Of a DNA stretch of 6,990 nt, positions 1-5,722 are shown one piece after another; position 1 is the first letter of the stretch; each line of letters begins with the position of its first letter. A model generated the notes under the pieces. The model was not told the DNA's origin. It was given only the letters and a program-made list of their open reading frames with translations, and ran no database searches. This stretch comes from an uncultured Lachnospiraceae bacterium (GTDB lineage Bacteria; Bacillota_A; Clostridia; Lachnospirales; Lachnospiraceae), in NCBI GenBank assembly GCA_910587495.1, contig CAJUMT010000183.1:1-6990 (forward strand). Direction: 5' to 3'. Both the position numbers and the translations under genes were made by a program.

Positions 1-28
1 TCCTTATCAGGAGAACTCAAATTCCATA

Positions 29-51
29 GACACAAAATTATTTACGCCCTC
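29..51. mobile_element. Possible insertion-sequence terminal inverted repeat at the window edge
   Basis: The motif beginning GACACAAAATTATTTACG resembles, from memory, the terminal inverted repeats of some IS256-family (mutator-type) elements in Firmicutes, which often contain an ACAAAATTATTTAC core. If so, the element would lie to the left of the window and end just outside the operon terminator. No transposase can be recognised in the few codons visible, and the other end is not in view. This rests on resemblance alone and could be ordinary AT-rich intergenic sequence. Confidence 0.22.
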
Positions 52-65
52 AATACAATATAAGT

Positions 66-98
66 AAAAAGCCCACTGTTTTCCACAATGAGCTTTTT
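66..98 (-). terminator. Intrinsic terminator at the end of the gat operon (bidirectional)
   Basis: The hairpin starts 3 nt after the gatA stop codon. On the minus strand AAAAAGC pairs with GCTTTTT, and the inner TCATTGT pairs with ACAGTGG using two G-U wobbles, around a GGAAA loop. The 14-bp stem ends in a T-run in the operon direction (70 down to 66). T94-98 gives a similar T-run on the plus strand, so it could also stop transcription entering from the left. It marks the 3' end of the operon mRNA. Confidence 0.85.
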
Positions 99-101
99 AT
101 T

Positions 102-572
102 CTACGAAAGTGTTTCTTCTTTTTCTTTAATAATATGTATAATCTCATCAGGATCTTTTGCCTTCATCAGACTTCCCAGCACTGCTTTATCCTGGATAAT
201 CTCTACGATCCGCTGGAGCTGATCGATGTGCGCGTTGGGATCCACCACTGCCAGCATAAATACCACCTGAACGCCCACAGTCTCATCATCTGTGCCCATC
301 TGCACGAAAGTGACCGGGCTGTTCAATGTAGCAATAGCGATTCCTACTTTATTCACATGCTCTACGCTGGTATGCGGAATCGCAACGCCGATGCCGTCCA
401 CATCCAGCCCTGTGGGAAATTCCTCCTCGCGGACAATAAGCGCATCCACATACGATTCTTTAACATAACCTTCTTTTACAACAACTGATCCCAGTTTCTT
501 CAGCACCTCTTTATTTTCCGCTGCATCCAGCCCGGTAACAATAAGCGAACTGTCCAATGCTTCCCAAATCAT
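102..572 (-). CDS. gatA: PTS EIIA component, galactitol/fructose-mannitol type
   Basis: This is a 156-residue cytoplasmic phosphocarrier that takes phosphate from HPr and passes it to the EIIB protein of the same PTS. It is a single EIIA type-2 domain. The motif GVAIPHTSVEHV contains the likely phosphorylated histidine, His67, and the second conserved histidine, His72. The length fits GatA proteins (about 150 residues). The ATG start at 572 is well supported by an AGGAGG ribosome binding site (579-584) six nucleotides upstream. It is the last gene of the operon, separated from gatY by 134 nt containing a large hairpin, and is followed at once by a terminator. In E. coli gatA sits between gatZ and gatB, so the distal position here is a different order. 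Nothing in the gene looks damaged. It could serve a related polyol, but the neighbours favour galactitol. Confidence 0.92.
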   Translation of the reverse strand: MIWEALDSSLIVTGLDAAENKEVLKKLGSVVVKEGYVKESYVDALIVREEEFPTGLDVDGIGVAIPHTSVEHVNKVGIAIATLNSPVTFVQMGTDDETVGVQVVFMLAVVDPNAHIDQLQRIVEIIQDKAVLGSLMKAKDPDEIIHIIKEKEETLS

Positions 573-578
573 ATACTG

Positions 579-598
579 CCTCCTATTATAGTTCCGCT
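579..598 (-). repeat. Copy 1 of a 20-nt repeated leader carrying the ribosome binding site
   Basis: On the minus strand this reads AGCGGAAC-TATAATAGGAGG and lies directly upstream of gatA. It matches 19 of 20 bases of 3971-3990, the leader of gatD. The shared block includes the AGGAGG ribosome binding site and a TATAAT just 5' of it. The flanks differ outside the block. It may be a duplicated translation-initiation block; the TATAAT is too close to the ribosome binding site to be a useful promoter -10 for these genes. Confidence 0.7.
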
Positions 599-608
599 TC
601 AGCCACTC

Positions 609-679
609 ACAGCGCCCCTGTATCTGGAAGAATTTCGGCTCGCAAAAAGCATACGTCCCGAAATCCTTCCGGGCGCTGT
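609..679 (-). promoter_or_regulatory. Long intercistronic hairpin between gatY and gatA
   Basis: Two nested inverted repeats form one extended structure. The outer arms are 609-617 and 671-679 (9 perfect pairs, ACAGCGCCC with GGGCGCTGT). The inner arms are 626-638 and 658-670 (13 positions, 12 Watson-Crick pairs). The one remaining position is A-C on the plus strand but G-U in the minus-strand transcript, so the operon mRNA folds better than its antisense. An 8-nt bulge (618-625) and a 19-nt loop (639-657) complete it. No T-run follows in the operon direction, so it is not a simple terminator. An mRNA stability or processing element separating gatA from the upstream message is the likeliest role, by inference. 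Confidence 0.55.
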
Positions 680-706
680 TCGGGCTTCCGCTGTTTTATA
701 TATTTT

Positions 707-1558
707 TCACGCGCGCCCTGCGCTTCCCAGATTATCGATTCGTTTCATCACCAGCCGTTTTACTCTTTCACGGCCTGCTTTGTTATATTTTTTCGGATCA
801 TAGACGTCCGGGTCTGTTTTCATCACTTCTTTTACACCGTCGCTGAACGCAACCCGTAATTCTGTCGCATAGTTGACTTTGCAGATTCCCCGCCTGACTG
901 CTTCCGCGACCGTAGCGTCCGGTACGCCGGATGTTCCATGGAGCACCAGCGGAATCTCAACAAACACCCGGATCTTACTGAGCCGCTCTAAGTCTACACA
1001 CGGTTCCCCTTTATAAAAGCCATGCGCCGTCCCGATTCCCACCGCAAGCGAATCAACCCCGGTTCTGCGCACAAATTCTGCCGCCTCCTGCGGATCTGTA
1101 TACGGGCTGTCCCCTACAACTACCAGGTCATCTTCTTTACCGCCGACTTTTCCCAGTTCCGCCTCCACCGGAACGCCTGCCGCATGGCAGACTTCAGAAA
1201 CTGACTGGCTGAGCGCGACATTTTCTTCAAAAGACAGTTTGGAACCGTCGATCATGATAGAGGTATAGCCTGCGCGAAAAGCTCTCATAGCCAGCGCAAA
1301 GGAATCTCCATGGTCCAGATGCATGACTACGGGAACTTTCGCCTTTTCCGCTGCGGTTTGGACATTTGCGAAGAAATATGCCTCATCCGCATATTTTAAA
1401 GTTCCTGGCGTAGTCTGTAAAATGACCGGCGCATGCAGTTCATCCGCCGCCGCCACCACCGCCTGAACCATCTCCATATTTTCCACATTAAACGCACCTA
1501 CGGCATAACCGTTTTTCTGCGCGTCCAGCAATAATTCTTTGCTTGTCACCAGCGCCAT
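707..1558 (-). CDS. gatY: Class II tagatose-1,6-bisphosphate aldolase, catalytic subunit
   Basis: This 283-residue protein fits the length of E. coli GatY/KbaY (about 284-286). It is a zinc-dependent TIM-barrel aldolase expected to cleave D-tagatose-1,6-bisphosphate to dihydroxyacetone phosphate and glyceraldehyde-3-phosphate. HLDHGDS carries the catalytic Asp82 and zinc ligand His83. The other zinc histidines are His179 in GIGTAHGFY and His207 in VLHGTSG, and KVNYATELR is the phosphate and substrate-binding loop. The ATG at 1558 was chosen because the protein then starts MALVTSKELL like its family; the frame is open further upstream. It begins one nucleotide after the gatZ stop (TGA-T-ATG) with only a weak, distant Shine-Dalgarno, which suggests translational coupling to gatZ. 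Fructose-1,6-bisphosphate aldolase activity cannot be excluded from sequence, but adjacent gatZ and gatD favour tagatose bisphosphate. Confidence 0.92.
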   Translation of the reverse strand: MALVTSKELLLDAQKNGYAVGAFNVENMEMVQAVVAAADELHAPVILQTTPGTLKYADEAYFFANVQTAAEKAKVPVVMHLDHGDSFALAMRAFRAGYTSIMIDGSKLSFEENVALSQSVSEVCHAAGVPVEAELGKVGGKEDDLVVVGDSPYTDPQEAAEFVRRTGVDSLAVGIGTAHGFYKGEPCVDLERLSKIRVFVEIPLVLHGTSGVPDATVAEAVRRGICKVNYATELRVAFSDGVKEVMKTDPDVYDPKKYNKAGRERVKRLVMKRIDNLGSAGRA

Positions 1559-1559
1559 A

Positions 1560-2911
1560 TCAGGACACCCGCTTTCCTGAAGACGCCCGCATAATCTGCG
1601 CGTCTGTTTCATACCCTGCCGCATATTCATAGTCATACAGGAATTGAAGGACCGCGTCCTGCACCAGCGCTTTGGGGTCCGCGCCCAGGCTGCCTGTGCG
1701 CACTTTATCAAACTGAAGCGGCATGTACTGATGAAGCATATTCATGGGGATCTTGTATTTTCTCAGATTGTCAAACAGTTTGTCGATAGCCGCCACGACT
1801 TTTTTGTCTCCCATATAATAGCGGGCACGGTCTGAAAAACTGTATTTCCTTGCCAGTGCAAGCTCTTTTAAATTGCCGTGATAGTGCTTCTGCCAGTTGC
1901 CTGGTTCATCTGTCATCACATGTTCCAGCGTCTCGATCAGATAGGCCTGTTCCTCTGCAGGCACCAGTTCCTTTTCCATCATACTAAGCGCAAATACCGC
2001 TTCCCGCATCGCATAGGTCAGGGACGGGCCGACTTTCAGTATGCAGATACCGTCTACCACCATATCCCGCAGGCTTTCCGCACTCTGGTAGTCCGTGGAA
2101 TGCCCCTCAAATACCACTTCCGGATATTTTTTAACCGCTCTGTCAAAGCTTTGGCCGCTTTGCTGTCATACAAGAATACCTGATCGTCTCCAAATTCCAC
2201 CCCCGGCTGTACGACGACTGCGATGACATCTTTCCAGCCGTCCTCCGCGCCTGCTTCCTTGAACATCCGTCTGTATGTATTGACCGTATCTTCAAAGGCT
2301 TCCGGGCTGGTAACCGTGAGCGTATCTTCCGCCTCCTGCGCGCCTCCGGGAATCGGGACCTCCGATCCGATAATAAATACGGGCCGCACCGCTTCGGGAT
2401 TTTCCTTAAGCAAATCCTCATACGCTTTCATACACACTTTGTACAGCCGCACGCCCCGTCTAGCGATTGTCTCCGTGGAAAGAAGCCCCTCCGGGTCGTC
2501 CGCGACTTTCATGCTGGTGTCCAGATGAATCTTTGTAAATCCTGCTCGGGCGTACTGATAGACCAGCTCTTGCGCGTTTTCCATCGCCTCTTTTTCCGGC
2601 AGGTTCTGCCAGGTCAAAGGTCCTAAATGGTCGCCGGCAAGGATGATCAGTTCCTGGGGGCAGCCGATTTTCTTTGCCATGTCAAGTACAAATTTATAAT
2701 AATCCGCGGGTTTCATGCCGGTATATCCGCCAAACTGGTTCACCTGATTGGCAGTCGCTTCGATCAGCGTCGGAAGCCCTGTCTCTTTTGCCCTTAACAA
2801 AATTTCCTCAATGACCAGTTCGTTGGCCGTACAATAAGATGGAATACCGATCTTTTCGCCGCTACGGCGGCGATCCATCATGACCTGCATGGGATTTTTT
2901 CTTGTATTCAT
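1560..2911 (-). pseudogene. gatZ: Tagatose-1,6-bisphosphate aldolase accessory subunit, interrupted by a -1 frameshift
   Basis: GatZ/KbaZ proteins form a TIM-barrel-like subunit that GatY needs for activity and stability in E. coli. From the ATG at 2911 (GGAGGT ribosome binding site at 2917-2922; gatD stop one nucleotide upstream) the protein shows family motifs: IEATANQVNQFGGYTGM (50-66), AGDHLGP (92-98), IGSEVPIPGG (181-190) and VVQPGVEF (233-240). After Leu260 the frame is lost at a run of six A (2132 to 2127 on the minus strand), and it stops at 2054-2056 after 285 residues. The rest of the family sequence, from KKYPEVVFEGHSTDYQ through ILKVGP, continues in the -1 frame to the stop at 1560. 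Seven A instead of six would restore about 450 residues. The downstream piece has no proper start of its own: a GTG at 2117 falls inside a conserved motif. It may be a true mutation, a homopolymer error or, less likely, ribosomal or transcriptional slippage. Confidence 0.88.
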
Positions 2912-2912
2912 A

Positions 2913-3962
2913 TCACACCTCCGAATCAATCAGTATCTTGCCCTTCACAGCGCCGGGCGTTTTATACAGTTCAAACGCTTCTGCGATGTCTTTTAAAGGC
3001 ATCTTTTTGAAGATAAAAGAATCGTCCATCTTAAGTTCCCCTGTGTGAAAATAGTGCGCCACCAAAGACCACTCATGTCCGGGGAAGGGCGCGCTGTAGC
3101 TCATCCACGAGCCGGTCATCGTAAATTCCTTACGGTTAATATTTTCCCAATCTTCCACTAAGAAAGAAAGCTCTTTGGTCGGCGTCCCCACAAAGCAGAC
3201 CTGGGCTTTATTTGCTGCCAGTTTAAACGCCATTTTCATGGTAATGACATTTCCCGCCGTCTCATAGACATAATCAAATCCTTTTCCGTTTGTAAGCGCC
3301 ATGGCCTTCTCCATAAAATCCGGTTCCAGCGTATTGATGCCGGCATCCGCTCCCAGCCGTTCTCCCAGCTGCAGCCGTTCATCGGCAATATCGAACACCA
3401 CCGCCTTCCTGGCGCCGTAGATCTTCGCCCACTGCATCACGAACATGCCGATGGTACCGCCGCCTAAGACTGCCACTGTCATTCCGCCTCTGTAATCCAG
3501 GCGCTCCAAACCATGCAGCGCCACCGTGGCAGGCTCAAAGAGCGCGCCTTCTTCAAAACTGACTTCTTCAGAAAACCGGCATACATTCCGTTCTGGTACA
3601 GTCACATATTCCGCAAAACTCCCAAATTCCCGGGAACCGATAAAACTGTAATGCTTACAGAGGGAATAATTTCCCTTCTGGCAGTCTTCGCATTCCATAC
3701 AGGGAACGAGCGGGATTCCTGCCACCCGGTCTCCCGGCCTGACCGAAGTCACGCCTTCTCCCACTTCCTCTACTACGCCTGAGAACTCATGCCCCAGCAC
3801 ATTAGGAAAATAATGGCAGGCGTCTCCATTGACGCGTGGAACATCCGAGCCGCAGATACCGGTATATTTCACTTTCACCAGCACTTTTCCCGGTTTGACT
3901 ATGGGTTTTTCTATATCATCATAACGAATATCATTCTTTGCATAAACAACGCCAGCTTTCAC
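2913..3962 (-). CDS. gatD: Zinc-dependent galactitol-1-phosphate 5-dehydrogenase
   Basis: This 349-residue medium-chain dehydrogenase (E. coli GatD is about 346) would oxidise galactitol-1-phosphate to tagatose-6-phosphate in the cytoplasm. Counted from the chosen start, catalytic zinc ligands are visible in GICGSD (Cys37) and GHEF (His58, Glu59), with Glu143 in FEPATV. The structural zinc set is Cys88, Cys91, Cys94 and Cys102. The NAD-binding loop GGGTIG is at 167-172, and Asp191 at the end of the next strand suggests NAD rather than NADP. GSWMSYSAPFPGHEW resembles the GatD signature near the C-terminus. GTG at 3962 is preferred because AGGAGG lies 8 nt upstream and the protein then starts like E. 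coli GatD; a GTG at 3971 overlaps the ribosome binding site. It follows gatC by 32 nt and runs to one nucleotide before gatZ. It looks intact. Sorbitol- or other polyol-phosphate specificity is an alternative. Confidence 0.92.
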   Translation of the reverse strand: MKAGVVYAKNDIRYDDIEKPIVKPGKVLVKVKYTGICGSDVPRVNGDACHYFPNVLGHEFSGVVEEVGEGVTSVRPGDRVAGIPLVPCMECEDCQKGNYSLCKHYSFIGSREFGSFAEYVTVPERNVCRFSEEVSFEEGALFEPATVALHGLERLDYRGGMTVAVLGGGTIGMFVMQWAKIYGARKAVVFDIADERLQLGERLGADAGINTLEPDFMEKAMALTNGKGFDYVYETAGNVITMKMAFKLAANKAQVCFVGTPTKELSFLVEDWENINRKEFTMTGSWMSYSAPFPGHEWSLVAHYFHTGELKMDDSFIFKKMPLKDIAEAFELYKTPGAVKGKILIDSEV

Positions 3963-3970
3963 GTTATACA

Positions 3971-3976
3971 CCTCCT
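3971..3976 (-). promoter_or_regulatory. Ribosome binding site that decides the gatD start
   Basis: AGGAGG on the minus strand lies 8 nt before the GTG at 3962. Its last G plus the following TG forms the GTG at 3971, so the longer start would overlap its own ribosome binding site and is very unlikely to be used. Confidence 0.8.
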
Positions 3977-3990
3977 ATTATAATTCCGCT
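3971..3990 (-). repeat. Copy 2 of the 20-nt repeated leader
   Basis: This is 19 of 20 identical to 579-598, the single difference being T in place of C within GCGGAA(T/C)TATAAT on the minus strand. It lies between the gatC stop and the gatD start and supplies the gatD ribosome binding site. Two genes of the same operon therefore share one translation-initiation block. Confidence 0.7.
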
Positions 3991-3994
3991 GTTA

Positions 3995-5158
3995 TTAAAA
4001 TTCTGTGTCTTCCGCAGCCTGTTCTGCCGCGCGCTTTTTGGAATGCAGAACCGCAAAGACCATACAAACCACATAAACGGCTGCCACCAGGATCATCCCG
4101 AAAATATTTTCCTGGGTAAACAGATTGGTAAATATATAGGTGATAGGGCATCCGCCTTGATCCATAGCAGCCACAACGCTGCCGACCTGGGCGCTGCCTG
4201 TGGATACGGCCAACTGCGTAGTCCACGCCACCGTCTGGTTGGTGATTAAGAGTGTCACGATCATGATCACGCTGCCGGAAATCAGGCTGCGGAACAGGTT
4301 TCCCTTATGTACGCCGACCGCAATAGCTATGAAGAAGCCGATGGTCGCCAGGTCGCCGAAGGGCAGAACCGTGTTGCCCGGAAGGATGACTGCAAAGAGC
4401 AGGGTCAGGGGAATGAAAATCAGTCCCGCAGATACGACCGTCGGATCTCCCAGAAGGATCGCCGGATCAAGGCCGATGTAAAATTCCGCACCGTTGAACT
4501 TCGCGTTCATCAATTCCTTTGCTCGCTCGGTCAGCGGCATTAGGCCTTCCATGATACATTTGACGATCTTCGGCATCAGCACCATAACGGCAGACATCTT
4601 GATACCAAGAGGCAGCGCGCCCTGCGCATCATATCCTGCAAGAAAACCGATGACTGTGCCGAGGATTCCGCCGATGACCACCGGCTCCGCCAGGACGCCC
4701 ACCTTTTCCTGAAGAGTATCCGCAGTCAGGTCAATCTTATTAAGGCCCGGAATCCGGTCGATAACCCAGTCAACCATACAGGCAAAAGGCGCCATATAAG
4801 CCGAAGTGCCGTGCGGGGATGTCAGGCCGTCCAGTTCAAAATAATCTGTCAGGATCGGCGCCCACAAGTCTCCCAGTTTATAAGAAATCGCCGCGTGAAT
4901 GACCACGCCCAAGATACCGATGGCAAAATTGCCGGTAACCGCGTAGGCAATCGCCCCTGTAAATGTCATGTGCCAGATATTCCATACATCCACGTTGACG
5001 GTTTTGGTCATTTTCAGAAGAAGCATCAGGCCGGAACGAACCGCCTTTCCTACTTTGATTCCGATTGCGATACTGATGATCGCAATGACTATGGGAAGCA
5101 TAACCGATACACCCATATCTATTACATAATTGATTACATTTGCTGCCGCATTTAACAT
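3995..5158 (-). CDS. gatC: PTS EIIC membrane permease, galactitol type, with an apparent in-frame internal deletion
   Basis: This integral membrane protein would move the polyol inward while EIIB phosphorylates it. Family motifs include VNVDVWNIWHMTFTGA (54-69), VVIHAA (85-90), SPHGTSAYM (114-122), GLDPAILLGDPTVVSA (229-244), PGNTVLPFGDLATIGFF (260-276) and MDQGGCPIT (332-340). It ends in a charged cytoplasmic tail. ATG at 5158 has AGGAG (5166-5170) seven nucleotides upstream. The protein has 387 residues, against about 451 in E. coli GatC. Compared with the family as I know it, Leu44 in KAVRSGL runs directly into MLLLKMTKTVNVD. The intervening region (GIGFxG, a DVGWP motif, SWAS and the following hydrophobic segments, about 65 residues) is absent, in frame. 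Membrane topology and transport are therefore probably compromised, although a naturally short subfamily cannot be excluded. It precedes gatD by 32 nt. Confidence 0.88.
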   Translation of the reverse strand: MLNAAANVINYVIDMGVSVMLPIVIAIISIAIGIKVGKAVRSGLMLLLKMTKTVNVDVWNIWHMTFTGAIAYAVTGNFAIGILGVVIHAAISYKLGDLWAPILTDYFELDGLTSPHGTSAYMAPFACMVDWVIDRIPGLNKIDLTADTLQEKVGVLAEPVVIGGILGTVIGFLAGYDAQGALPLGIKMSAVMVLMPKIVKCIMEGLMPLTERAKELMNAKFNGAEFYIGLDPAILLGDPTVVSAGLIFIPLTLLFAVILPGNTVLPFGDLATIGFFIAIAVGVHKGNLFRSLISGSVIMIVTLLITNQTVAWTTQLAVSTGSAQVGSVVAAMDQGGCPITYIFTNLFTQENIFGMILVAAVYVVCMVFAVLHSKKRAAEQAAEDTEF

Positions 5159-5182
5159 ATAGATTCTCCTATTGAGGCCCTG

Positions 5183-5217
5183 GCATCTGCCTTTCTCAGG
5201 ACGAGAAAGGCAGATGC
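5183..5217 (-). promoter_or_regulatory. Perfect 15-bp intercistronic stem-loop between gatB and gatC
   Basis: The arms GCATCTGCCTTTCTC (5183-5197) and GAGAAAGGCAGATGC (5203-5217) pair perfectly around a 5-nt loop. In the operon direction the stem is preceded by A-rich sequence and followed by CAGGGCC, with no T-run, so it should not terminate gatB-gatC transcription. On the plus strand it is followed by TG and six T (5220-5225), which has the form of a terminator for antisense transcription. Its 3' arm ends 24 nt before gatC, so it could stabilise the upstream gatB message or set the EIIB to EIIC ratio. Confidence 0.7.
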
Positions 5218-5240
5218 TGTTTTTTAGTTCCCTGTACCTG

Positions 5241-5534
5241 TTACTGTGCTTCTTTGAGCACTTTCAGGATCGCCGCCTTTGTCTCTTCCAGTTTTACGCC
5301 GGAAATAAAGGGCATACCGGATATCAGCGGTACTCCGTAATCGCGCTTCACTTTGGAAGTCGGCACGATCAGTACCGTGTTGGAGTCCAGATTAGATGCA
5401 ATCTCGGAGATCCGGATCTGGCAGATCTCAATGTCGATTCCGTTTTCCTTTGCCAGCTCCACCACCTTGTTTGCTGCGATTGTGGAAGTTGCCACTGCGC
5501 CGCCGCATGCGACGATTACTTTTTTCTTAGCCAT
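5241..5534 (-). CDS. gatB: PTS EIIB component, galactitol type
   Basis: This 97-residue cytoplasmic phosphocarrier (GatB is about 94) accepts phosphate from EIIA on a cysteine and hands it to the sugar bound by EIIC. Strand 1 (KKVIVAC) leads into the P-loop CGGAVATST, with Cys10 as the expected phosphocysteine. The family usually shows CGSGIATST, so the loop is recognisable but altered at two positions. The rest fits a Rossmann-like EIIB fold with ISEIASNLDSNTVLIVPTSK in the middle. The ATG at 5534 has AAGGAG (5545-5550) ten nucleotides upstream. It is the first structural gene of the operon, 269 nt downstream of the regulator and followed by an 82-nt gap with a strong stem-loop before gatC. 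It looks intact. Confidence 0.92.
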   Translation of the reverse strand: MAKKKVIVACGGAVATSTIAANKVVELAKENGIDIEICQIRISEIASNLDSNTVLIVPTSKVKRDYGVPLISGMPFISGVKLEETKAAILKVLKEAQ

Positions 5535-5608
5535 GATATGTAGTCTCCTTTTCTTGCTGTTTGATATTTGAATTTGAATCAGTTGTTTTCGGGTTTCGGA
5601 AAGATTGT

Positions 5609-5620
5609 TTTATCGATAAA
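5609..5620. promoter_or_regulatory. 12-bp palindrome in the gatB leader
   Basis: TTTATCGATAAA is a perfect palindrome. It is overlapped on each side by the direct repeat ATTGTT (5604-5609 and 5620-5625). It lies between the predicted promoter and the gatB ribosome binding site, where a bound repressor could block transcription. The protein that would bind it is unknown. Confidence 0.35.
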
Positions 5621-5647
5621 TTGTTCTTCCTTTGTTATGGCTATACT

Positions 5648-5677
5648 TTAACACAGCTCCGGATAGAAAAACAGTCA
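5648..5677 (-). promoter_or_regulatory. Possible activator-dependent promoter of the gat operon
   Basis: TTGACT (5677 down to 5672) matches a sigma-A -35 box in five of six bases. The best -10 at 18-nt spacing is TGTTAA (5653 down to 5648), a poor match. A good -35 with a poor -10, and an inverted repeat ending five bases upstream of the -35, suit a promoter that needs an activator such as the adjacent PRD regulator. I found no convincing sigma-54 -24/-12 element. Other -10 placements are possible. Confidence 0.3.
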
Positions 5678-5681
5678 AGAG

Positions 5682-5702
5682 CCTTTCACAGTTTTTGAAA
5701 GG
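5682..5702. promoter_or_regulatory. Operator-like inverted repeat, proximal copy
   Basis: CCTTTCA (5682-5688) and TGAAAGG (5696-5702) are perfect 7-bp arms with a 7-nt spacer. The core TTTCACAGTTTTTGAAA (5684-5700) closely matches the distal copy at 5723-5740. It sits just upstream of the candidate -35 box, a usual activator position. The neighbouring PRD regulator is the likely binder, by inference. Confidence 0.5.
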
Positions 5703-5722
5703 AATCCGATTGGTCAGGAGGA

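Noticed and set aside
1560..2117. The second gatZ segment as an independent gene starting at GTG 2117
   Set aside because: The GTG lies inside the conserved EVVFEGHSTDYQ motif, has no ribosome binding site, and family sequence continues upstream in the same frame to the A-run. It is the 3' part of a broken gatZ.
2127..2132. Programmed -1 ribosomal frameshifting in gatZ as the preferred explanation
   Set aside because: A-AAA-AAT is a weak bacterial slippery heptamer, no Shine-Dalgarno-like stimulator lies upstream, the downstream fold is weak, and I know of no frameshifting in this family. Six A are also short for transcriptional slippage.
3963..3971. gatD starting at the GTG at 3971
   Set aside because: That codon overlaps the AGGAGG ribosome binding site. 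The GTG at 3962 has ideal spacing and matches the family N-terminus.
4200..4481. Plus-strand open frames opposite gatC, and others opposite gatD, gatY and the regulator
   Set aside because: They are antisense shadows of conserved minus-strand genes, lack recognisable domains and have no ribosome binding sites of note.
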